From: Marinifilaceae bacterium
Lineage (GTDB): Bacteria; Bacteroidota; Bacteroidia; Bacteroidales; Marinifilaceae
Assembly (NCBI GenBank): GCA_017936285.1
Contig: JAGBFU010000081.1
Location: 1 to 50,226, forward strand
Direction: 5' to 3'
Length of the DNA: 50,226 nt
Both the position numbers and the translations under genes were made by a program. Below, piece after piece: positions 17,394-25,968 of the stretch. How positions within the stretch are numbered: the stretch's first letter is position 1; every line of letters starts with the position of its first letter. The notes below the pieces were generated by a model, which was given only the letters and a program-made list of their open reading frames with translations, had not been told where the DNA came from and ran no database searches.

Positions 17394-18431
17394 TTATACC
17401 AACTCCATTCCGGCCTCCGCACACTCCTTGCGCATCTCATCCGGCCATATAGAACTCTGAATCTCTCCGACATGCGCCTTTCGCAAAAGGAACATGCATA
17501 AGCGACTTTGTCCGACACCTCCGCCAAGTGTATAAGGCAACTCTCCTGACAATAATCTTTTATGAAAGAGAAGATCCTTCTTAAACTCCTGGTTACGAAT
17601 CTTCAGCTGACGCTCCATAGCCTCTTCGTCAACACGAATTCCCATACTCGATACCTCAAACGAACGCTCAAGCACAGGATTCCACAATAATATATCTCCG
17701 TTCAATCCGCAATAACCATCACTATTTGGAGTACTCCAGTCATCATAATCGGCTGCTCTGCCATCGTGAATGGTTCCATTTGACAACTCTCCACCAATTC
17801 CAATGATAAAGACTGCTCCATACTCTCTGGTTATGGCATCTTCGCGCTCTTTGGGAGTAAGGTTTGGATAACGTTGTAAAAGTTCCTCTGAATGTATAAA
17901 GAATATCTCGTCCGGGAGGATCGGCTTTATCTGCGGGAACTCAACATAGACCTTATTTTCAGACACCTTTATCGCCTCGTATATTCGGCGAACAATCTTC
18001 TTCAAGTACTCTACATTACGATCCTCTTTTCTGATAACCATCTCCCAGTCCCATTGATCAACATACAACGAGTGAAGATTATCCAGATCTTCGTCCGGAC
18101 GTAGCGCATTCATATCGGTATAAATTCCTCGTCCCGGCTCTATGTCCAATTCCCCCAGTTTAAGTCTCTTCCACTTAGCCAAAGAGTGAACCACCTCGGC
18201 AGGGCTATCATTCATACACTTGATAGGGAAGGTTACAGGACGCTCTACACCATTCAAATCATCATTAATTCCGGTACCCTTCATAACCACCATCGGCGCG
18301 GTGACACGAAGAAGTGCCAACTGCGCCGAAAGGTTTTCCTGGAACATATCTTTAACCTGCTTAATAGCACGCTCAGTGTTCTCAACAGTACCAAGGATAT
18401 TTTTATATCCTATAGGTTTTATTAAAGTCAT
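17394..18431 (-). CDS. asnA: Aspartate-ammonia ligase (asparagine synthetase A)
   Basis: This enzyme makes asparagine from aspartate, ammonia and ATP. The 345-residue protein has the class II synthetase-like features of AsnA: RVTAPMVVMKGTGINDDLNGVERPV (two stretches near residues 42-66), VDQWDWE near 125, and the C-terminal GGGVGQSRLCMFLL. The frame could also start four codons earlier at TTG, directly after the stop of the preceding gene. ATG at 18431 gives the usual family length and is preferred. It lies 12 bases downstream of the TPR gene and is probably co-transcribed with it. Confidence 0.95.
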   Translation of the reverse strand: MTLIKPIGYKNILGTVENTERAIKQVKDMFQENLSAQLALLRVTAPMVVMKGTGINDDLNGVERPVTFPIKCMNDSPAEVVHSLAKWKRLKLGELDIEPGRGIYTDMNALRPDEDLDNLHSLYVDQWDWEMVIRKEDRNVEYLKKIVRRIYEAIKVSENKVYVEFPQIKPILPDEIFFIHSEELLQRYPNLTPKEREDAITREYGAVFIIGIGGELSNGTIHDGRAADYDDWSTPNSDGYCGLNGDILLWNPVLERSFEVSSMGIRVDEEAMERQLKIRNQEFKKDLLFHKRLLSGELPYTLGGGVGQSRLCMFLLRKAHVGEIQSSIWPDEMRKECAEAGMELV

Positions 18432-18443
18432 CTTGACTGACAA

Positions 18444-19193
18444 TTACTTATTCAAGTTTGCAATAGCTGTGTCAATCTGCTTCTTCAACTCCGTAGCATC
18501 AGTATTGGTGTTTGATGCACTGATAGCCTGCATACAATAATCCAATGCTTTGTTATATGCAGCCAAAGCCTCAGCTTTTCCAGCCTCAAATTTCTCCTTA
18601 TCGGTATTCATAACCTTTGTTGCAGCCTCCTGTACCTTAATACCGTTATTGAAGTACATCTGAGCCAACACAGTCAAACCTTGTGACTTGTAACCACGAT
18701 TTGTCATTCCAACAACCTTCTCGTAAGCAGCCTCTGCATCAGCCAATTTATTTGCTTTCTGTGCTGCCTGTCCTGCCAACAAGTAGTGAGTAGCATACAT
18801 TTTCTCCAATGTTGGATTATTAGGAACAGCCTTCATTGCTGCCTCAATCTCTGCGATATACTTTGCATCATCGCCCTGAGCCTTGTATACTTTAGCCTTT
18901 GCTGAGTATGCAGATGCCAATTTGTACTTTGCAGCAATAGCTTTATCGTAGTATGCCAAAGCCTCGTTGTACATCTTAGCCTTGTTTGCAGCTGTAGCAG
19001 CGTTGTAACAACAAGCAGCGTCGTTGTAATTGTTAGCTTTCAAATAGGCATCCCACTGAGTGTAAGCCTCGGTGTAATTCTTTGCCTTGTAAGCCGCATT
19101 TCCTGCATTTTTAGCCTCAGGATTCTGAATCTCTTGTGCGAAAACATGTCCTGCCATCAAAGCAGCAACAACCAAAAGTAAAATTTTTTTCAT
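18444..19193 (-). CDS. Secreted TPR-domain protein
   Basis: This 249-residue protein has a cleavable signal (MKKILLLVVAALMAGHVFAQ) and several tetratricopeptide-like repeats rich in alanine and lysine, for example NAGNAAYKAKNYTEAYTQWD and KAKMYNEALAYYDKAI. It is likely a periplasmic scaffold, and no partner can be named. It is followed 12 bases later by asnA, an unlikely functional partner, so the linkage may be only transcriptional. A TAATTTCG box about 50 bases upstream (19244-19251) is a possible promoter. Confidence 0.8.
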   Translation of the reverse strand: MKKILLLVVAALMAGHVFAQEIQNPEAKNAGNAAYKAKNYTEAYTQWDAYLKANNYNDAACCYNAATAANKAKMYNEALAYYDKAIAAKYKLASAYSAKAKVYKAQGDDAKYIAEIEAAMKAVPNNPTLEKMYATHYLLAGQAAQKANKLADAEAAYEKVVGMTNRGYKSQGLTVLAQMYFNNGIKVQEAATKVMNTDKEKFEAGKAEALAAYNKALDYCMQAISASNTNTDATELKKQIDTAIANLNK

Positions 19194-19284
19194 TGTCTTT
19201 TTAATATTTGTTACTAGTTTTTAATCGTGTTCCTTTCAGAGTGCGAAATTATTAATGTATCTTCTAAAAAAAAAATTTTAGTTG

Positions 19285-19758
19285 TTAAAAAACTACAATT
19301 TCATACATTAATTTCAATATTTCATTCAAACACTCCGCATCAACCTCATCAAACGACCCCTCATCACGGCTATCAATATCGAAACATCCGAACACTTCTC
19401 CCTGCTCATCTCTCAATGGAACAACAATCTCACTCTTAGATAATGAACTGCAGGCAATGTGACCGGGAAAAGCTTCAACATCGGGAACGACCACGGTCTC
19501 TCCAGAATCCACTGCTGCCCAACACACCCCGGTATGTCGCTTCAACAACTGACAGGCTACAGGTCCCTGATAGGAACGAACTATAAGATCGCCATCTATC
19601 AAAACATATACTCCTGTCCAAAAATAGTATGGTATTGTCTGATGAAGCACCGCCTCAATTGTTGCCAATCGTGCCCATACATCACCCTTAACACACACAT
19701 ACATCTTAATCTTTTCGATTGCCTGGGCATAAAGTGCCCTCTTCTCCTCTGCTGTCAT
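19285..19758 (-). CDS. GAF-domain free methionine-R-sulfoxide reductase-like
   Basis: This 157-residue single GAF domain matches the fRMsr/YebR family, which reduces free methionine-R-sulfoxide. The conserved region GPVACQLLKRHTGVCWAAV, VVPDV, FPGHIAC and SEIVVPL is clear, and all three family cysteines (VAC, GVC, HIAC) are kept. A difference from many relatives is tryptophan after GVC, where glycine is usual. The length is normal. It is transcribed away from a repeat-filled gap. Confidence 0.85.
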   Translation of the reverse strand: MTAEEKRALYAQAIEKIKMYVCVKGDVWARLATIEAVLHQTIPYYFWTGVYVLIDGDLIVRSYQGPVACQLLKRHTGVCWAAVDSGETVVVPDVEAFPGHIACSSLSKSEIVVPLRDEQGEVFGCFDIDSRDEGSFDEVDAECLNEILKLMYEIVVF

Positions 19759-19764
19759 AACGTC

Positions 19765-20118
19765 TAATTTGACAATTCCTAACTTCTAATTCCAAACTCC
19801 TAACTCTTAATTCGCAAACACTTCGTGTTTCCGCAAAATCGGCGGCGGTTAACCACACTTCGTGTGCTTCTACTCCTCGCGGCTCAGCATAACCCAAGTA
19901 AACTTGGTTTCTGCATTCGCTCCGCAGCGTCGGTTCGGCATAATCCAAGTAAACTTGGCTTCTGCACTCACCTTGCAAATCACCTATATCTGGACTTTCG
20001 CCATTTATTGTTCGCCACTGCTGCGCAGTGCCGCAAAATCGGCAGCGGTTCGGCATAATCCAAGTAAACTTGGCTTCTGCACTCACCTTGCACGATTTTT
20101 CCTAATTCCTAATTCCTA
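19765..20118. repeat. Modular hairpin repeat cluster, copy 1
   Basis: This gene-free stretch holds heptamers (TCCTAACT, TTCCTAACTTC) and three units of a mosaic repeat. Each unit combines a short hairpin (AAACACTTCGTGTTT, CACACTTCGTGTG or CACTGCTGCGCAGTG), often CCGCAAAATCGGC, the string CGGCATAATCC or a close variant, and hairpin CCAAGTAAACTTGG followed by CTTCTGCA or TTTCTGCA. A 46-base stretch (19932-19977) is repeated exactly at 20047-20092. An open frame across it only reflects the repeats. Related copies lie at 30157 and 35540. Confidence 0.85.
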
Positions 20119-20121
20119 ATT

Positions 20122-20155
20122 AAAAAGAGGGGATCAATATCACATATCACCCCTC
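20122..20155 (-). terminator. pepD terminator
   Basis: On the minus strand GAGGGG and CCCCTC close an AT-rich stem and are followed by five T. It lies 55 bases after the pepD stop. Confidence 0.7.
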
Positions 20156-20210
20156 CATCAAGCTCTCAATAACTTCATAGTGCATAACCACAACTATGAG
20201 CCATGTTTGA

Positions 20211-21668
20211 TTATTTAATGTTAACCAAAACCTCCTTTAAGAAATTATACCAACGCTCAACACTTGGAATATAACACTTCTCGTCCGGAGAGTGCACACC
20301 TGCCAAAGTTGGACCGGTAGAGATCATATCCATGCCTGGATACTTCTCAAGGAACAAACCACACTCCAAACCTGCGTGAATTGCAGTTACCTCAGGCTCC
20401 TTGCCATTATAAACCTTCTTGAACGACTCAACAACTGCCTTCAACAACTCAGAATCCGGATTTGGATCCCAACCTGGATATCCATCACCATGCTGAACCT
20501 CTGCTCCGATAATCTCGAATGCTGCTCCTACAGAGCGAGCAATCAACTTCTTCTGTGAGTCAATAGCACTACGCTGGCTGGTCTGGATATATACCTTATT
20601 ACCCTCAAGTGTCTTGATTGACGCAAGGTTTGTACTTGACTCAACCAATCCCGGCATCTTGGCACTCATTGACTGAACTCCGTGAGGACAAGCCAACAAA
20701 GCATTGATCAAATCAATTGTACACTTAGCGGTCATGCTCTCTGCAGGAACCTCAACACTCTCTATATCAACTTTCACGCCCGGATCGGTCATTGCAGCTA
20801 CTCTTGCACACTCTGCAGAATAGCAGTTCACAGCTACTCGAACATCCTCTTTATACTTTGCATCGAATACAATTACAGCCTCAGCCTCGCGCGGAATGGC
20901 ATTTCTCAGGTTTCCACCTTGAATAGTTGCAATCTTTGCTCCGTACTCCTTGGCACAATCCCACAAGAATGCTGCCAATACCTTCAAAGCATTTGAACGG
21001 CCTTTGTCAATCTCACCTCCTGAGTGACCTCCCTGCAAACCACGAACAGTTACATTAACTGCAAATTGTCCGGCAGCAACAGGCTCTGTTTGATATGGAT
21101 ATGTAATAACTGTATCCATTCCTCCTGCACATCCGATAAAGATAATATCCTCATCCTCTGAGTCAAGATTCAAAAGTTTCTTACCGGTAAAGAATCCAGG
21201 CTTCAATCCGTATGCGCCAGTCAAACCAGTCTCCTCGTCAACAGTAAACAAAGCCTCAATTGGTCCATGAGCAACACTCTTATCTGTCAGGATTGCCAAT
21301 GCAGCAGCAACTCCCATACCATCATCAGCACCAAGAGTTGTACCTGTAGCCTTTACCCAATCTCCATCAATCCATGGAACGATAGGATCATTGTCAAAAT
21401 CATGAACAGTATCGTTGTTCTTCTCGCAAACCATATCCATGTGAGCCTGAAGCACTACTGTTGGCAGGTTCTCATATCCCGGAGTAGCCTCGCCAATCAT
21501 CAAAATATTTCCAAGTTCATCCTTCTTGGCCTGCAAACCATTCTCGGCTGCGAAGTTCATTAAAAACTCTATAATTTTTCCCTCTTTCTTTGATGGGTGA
21601 GGTACTTGACAAATCTGCTCAAAGATTGTCCATACCTTTTTTGGTTCCAAATTTTCTAAAACTCCCAT
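20211..21668 (-). CDS. pepD: Aminoacyl-histidine dipeptidase (peptidase D)
   Basis: This 485-residue M20/M28-like zinc peptidase cleaves Xaa-His dipeptides such as carnosine. Visible are VLQAHMDMVCEKN (metal-binding His and catalytic Asp), TTLGADDGMGVAAALA, LFTVDEETGLTGA with the catalytic and metal-binding glutamates, LRGLQGGHSGGEI of the lid domain, and GLECGLFLEKYPGMDMIS near the C-terminus. Length is normal. It follows the nrnA-like gene by 26 bases and ends in a terminator, so the two probably form an operon. Confidence 0.93.
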   Translation of the reverse strand: MGVLENLEPKKVWTIFEQICQVPHPSKKEGKIIEFLMNFAAENGLQAKKDELGNILMIGEATPGYENLPTVVLQAHMDMVCEKNNDTVHDFDNDPIVPWIDGDWVKATGTTLGADDGMGVAAALAILTDKSVAHGPIEALFTVDEETGLTGAYGLKPGFFTGKKLLNLDSEDEDIIFIGCAGGMDTVITYPYQTEPVAAGQFAVNVTVRGLQGGHSGGEIDKGRSNALKVLAAFLWDCAKEYGAKIATIQGGNLRNAIPREAEAVIVFDAKYKEDVRVAVNCYSAECARVAAMTDPGVKVDIESVEVPAESMTAKCTIDLINALLACPHGVQSMSAKMPGLVESSTNLASIKTLEGNKVYIQTSQRSAIDSQKKLIARSVGAAFEIIGAEVQHGDGYPGWDPNPDSELLKAVVESFKKVYNGKEPEVTAIHAGLECGLFLEKYPGMDMISTGPTLAGVHSPDEKCYIPSVERWYNFLKEVLVNIK

Positions 21669-21694
21669 AATTTGTTATTTTTATTGTGTATTTT

Positions 21695-22714
21695 TCAATT
21701 ATTCAACTCTTCAAAAAACTCCCGGACAGTTCCATTTACCAGCTCTATTGCCTCGGCAAATGATACCTCCAGTTTTCCTCCCGATGCATTCTTATGTCCG
21801 CCTCCGTTAAAATATTTCTCGCACCAGACGTTCACAGGTATATCTCCTTTGGAACGCATTGAGATTTTCACCTTATCCTTGCGTTCGGTAATCAATACCG
21901 ATACTTTGACCGCAGCTATCGAGAGCGGGATATTCACAACTCCCTCAAGATCTCCATCTTTATAGTGGAAGTGCTCAAGCTCATTCAAACTTACCGGAAT
22001 CACTGCTATCGGATAGTCCGGATGTATTTGCAAATCATTGAGTATCACATTGCCTGTCAACCTCAATTTATCAAGCGATGACACCTGATAGATATTGGCA
22101 TATACATAATCCCGATCTAACCCCTGTTCCAGCAAATCGGCCACAGTTCTGTACAATTCAGGATCCGATGCCGCATGGTTAAAATTACCGGTATCAGTAT
22201 TAATTCCTGCATAGAGAGCATTGGCCATATCAGCAGAGATTATCTCTTTTCCCCAAATTGCTTTAATCACCTTATAAAGCAACATACAGGTAGCCGGGCT
22301 TCCTGGCTCTGATATAGTTATATCCACGGACGAGGGCTCAAGATGGTGATCTATCATCACCTTTTTACCCATAAAGGCCTCGTTCAAGAGCTGTAACTCA
22401 CCCTCACGGTCCGGATTGTTGTGATCCATCATAAAAAGGACATCAGCTGCCATCATGTAGCTTTCGCACAATTCAGGATCCACTCTATTCGAGACAACGG
22501 TTCTGGCTTTTGGCAGAAATTGCAGATACTCCGGTACTGAATCGCATATCAGTATCTGGTTCTGAATTCCAAGCTTATCCAGCAACAGACTCAACGCTCC
22601 GCATGACCCCATTGCATCTCCATCGGGAGAAATATGAGGTATAATCACGGCCCTCTTCACACCTCCATTAAGCAGATCACGCAACTGCTCTATTTTTACG
22701 TTCAAATCGCACAT
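21695..22714 (-). CDS. DHH phosphoesterase (NrnA-like nanoRNase/pAp phosphatase)
   Basis: This 339-residue DHH-DHHA1 protein probably degrades very short RNA (2-5 nt) and/or dephosphorylates 3',5'-pAp. It has the metal-binding motifs IIPHISPDGDAMGS, FMMDHNNPD and MIDHHLEPS, an NTDTGNFNHAA segment, and the C-terminal nucleotide-binding FNGGGHKNASGG. The family match to NrnA is good, though GdpP-type relatives share these motifs. No PAS or membrane part is present, which supports NrnA. It is first in an operon with pepD. Confidence 0.88.
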   Translation of the reverse strand: MCDLNVKIEQLRDLLNGGVKRAVIIPHISPDGDAMGSCGALSLLLDKLGIQNQILICDSVPEYLQFLPKARTVVSNRVDPELCESYMMAADVLFMMDHNNPDREGELQLLNEAFMGKKVMIDHHLEPSSVDITISEPGSPATCMLLYKVIKAIWGKEIISADMANALYAGINTDTGNFNHAASDPELYRTVADLLEQGLDRDYVYANIYQVSSLDKLRLTGNVILNDLQIHPDYPIAVIPVSLNELEHFHYKDGDLEGVVNIPLSIAAVKVSVLITERKDKVKISMRSKGDIPVNVWCEKYFNGGGHKNASGGKLEVSFAEAIELVNGTVREFFEELNN

Positions 22715-22722
22715 AGTTGGCG

Positions 22723-22730
22723 CAAATATA
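22723..22730 (-). promoter_or_regulatory. -7 box of nrnA-pepD unit
   Basis: TATATTTG on the minus strand, 8 bases before the start codon, fits TAnnTTTG. A -33 box is not obvious. Confidence 0.45.
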
Positions 22731-22829
22731 ATTGTTTTTTTTCAAATAGACTCCTCGTCCAAATAGATTTAGCAATATTTAACCGGACATAAAACAGGAG
22801 CCAATATAGGTTATAGAAGATTCCGGTAG

Positions 22830-23525
22830 TTAAAACTCCAAACGGAAACCTCGATTCTTCAACTCAGCATATTTTGTCGGATTGAAACGGTACAATATCG
22901 GAATTCGGCTCGAAGTTCCCGCCGGACGCTCCCCGACCTGAGTCAGAATCTCCAGCTTACGCATCTTTGAATAGAAGTTTCGACGATCGAACTTCACTCC
23001 GAGAATAGCCTCGTACAAATTCTGCAACTCCGGCATAGTAAACACCTCGGGCAACAGTTCAAAACCTATTGGCTCAAAACATATTCTCTCCTTGATTTTG
23101 GTCAAGGCTACCCGTAAAATTCTATCATGATCGAATGCAAGAGGCGGAAGTTCATCGAACGAGAACCATTGCGCCCTCGCAGCATCATCGCCTCCACAAA
23201 CCTCTGAAATCTTCACCAAAGCATAATGGGCAACAGTAATAACCCTCTCACGAGGATCACGATTCACATCTGAAAATGTATAGAACTGCTCAACAGAGGC
23301 ACTTTTAAGGCCTGTCTCCTCAAACAACTCGCGTTTTGCACACTCCTCGACACTCTCGTCCATACGCACAAAACCTCCCGGGAAAGCCCATCTGTCCTTA
23401 TATGGCTCAATTCCACGTTGAATCAGCAACACCTTAATACTCACCCCATCAAAACCAAATATCACACAATCCGCAGTAACGGCAGGATGCGGATATTTGT
23501 AACAATACTTTAAGTCCTCCATCAT
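22830..23525 (-). CDS. Nudix hydrolase with C-terminal winged helix (NrtR-like)
   Basis: This 231-residue protein joins a Nudix domain to a winged-helix-like C-terminus (about residues 150-231: LPEVFTMPELQNLYEAILG, then RRNFYSKMRKLEIL). The Nudix box is complete (G-x5-E-x7-REL-x-EE-x-GL within GGFVRMDESVEECAKRELF), so catalysis on a nucleotide diphosphate such as ADP-ribose is possible. Related NrtR/AraR proteins are transcription regulators whose Nudix part senses the ligand, so this could be an enzyme, a regulator or both. The frame is open for 28 codons upstream, but MMEDLKYCYKYPHP is the usual family start. A GTGTC/GACAC inverted repeat lies in its leader. Confidence 0.82.
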   Translation of the reverse strand: MMEDLKYCYKYPHPAVTADCVIFGFDGVSIKVLLIQRGIEPYKDRWAFPGGFVRMDESVEECAKRELFEETGLKSASVEQFYTFSDVNRDPRERVITVAHYALVKISEVCGGDDAARAQWFSFDELPPLAFDHDRILRVALTKIKERICFEPIGFELLPEVFTMPELQNLYEAILGVKFDRRNFYSKMRKLEILTQVGERPAGTSSRIPILYRFNPTKYAELKNRGFRLEF

Positions 23526-23538
23526 TAAACTCCTTATA

Positions 23539-23560
23539 GTGTCATTTCGACACAAAATTA
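23539..23560 (-). promoter_or_regulatory. Putative promoter and operator of Nudix gene
   Basis: TAATTTTG (23553-23560, minus strand) fits a -7 box. Directly downstream GTGTC-N5-GACAC (23539-23553) could be an operator, perhaps autoregulatory. This is an inference only. Confidence 0.4.
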
Positions 23561-23618
23561 ATAAAATATAGCTGAATAAAAAATCCGGTAACGGCAAGAA
23601 GTACTCCATGAAAAATCT

Positions 23619-23626
23619 TATCTTTG
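23619..23626 (+). promoter_or_regulatory. -7 box of methyltransferase gene
   Basis: TATCTTTG ends 7 bases before the ATG, so the transcript would be nearly leaderless. It faces the Nudix gene promoter about 65 bases away. Confidence 0.5.
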
Positions 23627-23633
23627 CAACACT

Positions 23634-24362
23634 ATGGAGAACAAGGAATTGATACAGCTACAAAATGACCCTATGGGCCAGGCAATATATGACTATCACA
23701 ACGGCAATAAGGTTGGAAAACTACGTGTATTATCATCGCAATTCGATGAAGATGAGATACCTGTTGAGGAGCTGTTCCGCGATTTCGACTCCATGCCCTA
23801 CATTGAGCAAGTTGCACTTACAATGAGCGAGGGCTCAATTCTGGATGTAGGCGCCGGGAGCGGATGCCACTCTCTTGCCCTTAAGAAGATGGGAAAACAG
23901 GTAAAGGCTATCGACATATCACCGGCCTCGGTTTCAATAATGAGGGAGCGAGACCTTGATGCACACCTTATAAACCTGTACGACGAGCAATTTACGGAGA
24001 AGTTTGACACTATGCTCTTTCTGATGAATGGCTCCGGGATTATCGGCACTCTGGACAATATGCAGAACTTCTTCAACCGGGTTCGCAAGATGCTGAAACC
24101 GGGAGGTATGATTCTTATGGACTCGAGTGACCTTCGCTATCTTTTCGAAGAGGAGGATGGTTCCATAATGATTGACCTGTCGGCAGGATATTATGGCGAG
24201 GTTGACTTTCAAATGGTTTACAAGAATTGCGAAGGCGAACCATTCAACTGGCTGTACATTGATTTTGACACACTGGCCTACTACGCTGAGGAGAACGGCT
24301 TTAAAGCCGAACTAATTGCCCATGGCCCACACTACGACTACCTCGCAAAACTTACATTATAA
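23634..24362 (+). CDS. Class I SAM-dependent methyltransferase
   Basis: This 242-residue protein carries the Rossmann motifs of SAM methyltransferases: ILDVGAGSGCHSLALKKMG (motif I, about residue 65), VKAIDISPASVSIM (motif II), FDTMLFLMNGSGIIG (motif IV region) and MLKPGGMILMDSSD. The substrate is not evident. It is divergent from the Nudix gene and is transcribed alone. Confidence 0.85.
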   Translation: MENKELIQLQNDPMGQAIYDYHNGNKVGKLRVLSSQFDEDEIPVEELFRDFDSMPYIEQVALTMSEGSILDVGAGSGCHSLALKKMGKQVKAIDISPASVSIMRERDLDAHLINLYDEQFTEKFDTMLFLMNGSGIIGTLDNMQNFFNRVRKMLKPGGMILMDSSDLRYLFEEEDGSIMIDLSAGYYGEVDFQMVYKNCEGEPFNWLYIDFDTLAYYAEENGFKAELIAHGPHYDYLAKLTL

Positions 24363-24386
24363 ACTCCTGCAACTAACTCGGTATTA

Positions 24387-24740
24387 TTAAAGGGTCACCG
24401 CCTCTAATTTCAGCATTAATCCTAATGCTGCCGCAATGCGGATAAGAGATGAAAGTTGCAAATCAGTTTCACCCTTTTCTATTCGGTTAATATAAGTACG
24501 CTCTCGACCAACAAGAGTTGCCAGCTCTTTCTGAGTCAAACCAAACTCTTTACGACGCTCTTTTAATATCTCGCCAAAATATCATGCTTTAGCCTTTGCA
24601 TCAAACTCTTCACGTTCAGGAGTTCCAGGCTTACCAACCTCATCATTAAGAATGTCAGAAGCATTCTTAAAGCCGTCCAACTTGGTAACGTCCAAACTTC
24701 TTAACCTTTGCAACTCCTCCTTAGTTAATCTATTATTCAT
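24387..24740 (-). pseudogene. HigA-like antitoxin, interrupted by in-frame TGA
   Basis: This frame reads as a 117-codon antitoxin with one stop in the middle. It begins MNNRLTKEELQRLRSLDVTK, continues through KPGTPEREEFDAKAKA, then has TGA at codon 53 (24582-24584). It resumes with YFGEILKERRKEFGLTQ and a full helix-turn-helix (QKELATLVGRERTYINRIEK) ending LKLEAVTL. The length and the two-part layout match HigA/Xre antitoxins encoded after their toxins. The TGA probably replaces a sense codon such as TGG, leaving a 52-residue stub without the DNA-binding domain. A toxin relic lies directly upstream. Confidence 0.75.
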
Positions 24741-24744
24741 AATG

Positions 24745-24864
24745 TTATAACATTCTTCTAAGTATTAACAACGCTTTATCTACCTCTCTCTTATAATCTT
24801 TAGTATCCTTCTTTACAAAACCATTTAGAAACAATATGTTAGTAGCAATATTAATATCTTCATA
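24745..24864 (-). pseudogene. HigB/RelE-like toxin, C-terminal relic
   Basis: A 39-codon open stretch on the minus strand ends 4 bases before the antitoxin ATG. It reads NIATNILFLNGFVKKDTKDY and then KREVDKALLILRRML. The LNGFxKK pattern followed by a charged helix is typical of the C-terminus of HigB/Gp49-like toxins. A TAA closes the frame upstream, and no N-terminal half is recognisable. It is very likely the remains of the toxin that partnered the downstream antitoxin. Confidence 0.6.
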
Positions 24865-24878
24865 TTATTCCAACACAA

Positions 24879-24898
24879 AAGAAACTAATTAGTTTCTT
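24879..24898. promoter_or_regulatory. 20-base palindrome, possible antitoxin operator
   Basis: AAGAAACTAATTAGTTTCTT is perfectly self-complementary and lies just upstream of the toxin-antitoxin relic, where a HigA operator would be expected. The rest of the gap to 25073 is AT-rich, and nothing else was recognised there. Confidence 0.5.
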
Positions 24899-25073
24899 GT
24901 TTCCAAATGTTATATTGGAAGAACACAAAGATGGCGTTTATTTTTTATTTATTATGTTATTAAATAGATAAATTTAAGCTACTCCGAATAAACAAACATT
25001 ACACATTTGCAAGCCGTTTATATAATTTAGAATTTTATTATACCTTTCGCCCGTTTTTGAGAAAACTTTAAAT

Positions 25074-25853
25074 CTACGCTAAGGAAAGTGCCAGGCGCAG
25101 GCCATAAAGAGCGCAATAACCCGTTGGCGAGTCATGGTGACGAAACAGAACGCGACTACTCCATGCGTTAGAGGTCCAGCCGCCACCTCGAAGCACATGA
25201 TGAGTGCCGGAAACAGGGCCCATAGGATTGTTACTCGGCGAGGATGAATAGTATACTCCGCTATACCAATCGTTGCACCATTCCCATACATTGCCACTCA
25301 TATCAAACAACCCCAACTCATTGGCTAACTTTTGACCAACCGGATGGGTCATACGATCAGAATTTTCCATATGCCAGGCGACATCGCTTCTACTATTACT
25401 ACCGCTGTATATATAACCACACGAACAATTACCGCCACGTGCAGCAAACTCCCACTCTGCCTCACTCGGCAAACGGAAATTCAAACCTGTCATCGAACGC
25501 AATTTTGGCAGAAAATGGTCATTAATCATTTCCCAGCTCACACAATCAACCGGCAAATCCTCGCCCACAAAAAACGAAGGATTGCTACCCATTACTGCCA
25601 TCCATTCTCTCTGAGTCAACTCATACTTACCTATCAGATAAGTTGATAAAGTAACACTATGACCCGGTCTTTCATCAATATCTCCATCATAATCGCCCGG
25701 TTTAGCCCCCATCCAGAAAGAGCCTCCGGAAATAGTCACCATATTACGAACCATATCACGCAAAACCTCTTTCTGCGCTTCACTCACTTTACTATCCCAA
25801 AGGAGACTCAATCCATTAATTGATTCGGTCATTAATTCACTATATTTTTCCAT
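25074..25853 (-). CDS. SUMF1/FGE-like sulfatase-modifying-type protein
   Basis: This 259-residue protein belongs to the formylglycine-generating-enzyme-like (SUMF1/EgtB) fold family. Typical blocks are GGSFWMGAKPGD, YELTQREWMAVMGSNPSFF, PVDCVSWEMIN, FRLPSEAEWEFAARGG, LFDMSGNVWEWCNDWY and HVLRGGGW followed by RHHDSPTGYCALYGLRLAL. No signal peptide is seen, and no sulfatase gene is nearby. Many Bacteroidetes members of this family are not true sulfatase activators, so the role is open. It sits between a toxin-antitoxin relic and an L,D-transpeptidase relic. Confidence 0.82.
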   Translation of the reverse strand: MEKYSELMTESINGLSLLWDSKVSEAQKEVLRDMVRNMVTISGGSFWMGAKPGDYDGDIDERPGHSVTLSTYLIGKYELTQREWMAVMGSNPSFFVGEDLPVDCVSWEMINDHFLPKLRSMTGLNFRLPSEAEWEFAARGGNCSCGYIYSGSNSRSDVAWHMENSDRMTHPVGQKLANELGLFDMSGNVWEWCNDWYSGVYYSSSPSNNPMGPVSGTHHVLRGGGWTSNAWSSRVLFRHHDSPTGYCALYGLRLALSLA

Positions 25854-25904
25854 ATACGTACCCCAAAATCACTAATCATCCCTTCATGCCAACAAATCTT
25901 ATGA

Positions 25905-25912
25905 CAAAGCTA
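25905..25912 (-). promoter_or_regulatory. -7 box of FGE-like gene
   Basis: TAGCTTTG on the minus strand, 52 bases before the start, fits TAnnTTTG. CAAA on the plus strand at 25937-25940 is a possible -33 box but is too far away (24 bases). Confidence 0.35.
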
Positions 25913-25968
25913 CAAAATCATTTCCATATATTATAACAAAAGCAAACTCCAAGTTACCAAAGAGACCA

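Noticed and set aside
18432..18443. TTG start of asnA
   Set aside because: ATG at 18431 gives the normal family length and N-terminus; the TTG frame adds only four codons.
19706..20086. 126-residue open frame with repeated YLxYAEP-like peptides
   Set aside because: It is the translation of the hairpin repeats; the repetition comes from the DNA element, and stems rather than codons are conserved.
19932..20092. CRISPR-like direct repeats
   Set aside because: Only two exact 46-base copies occur with an unrelated hairpin module between them; there is no regular spacer pattern and no cas gene.
24582..24584. TGA in the antitoxin as selenocysteine or recoding
   Set aside because: No reason for selenocysteine in a HigA-type protein and no hairpin resembling an insertion element was seen; a nonsense mutation is simpler.
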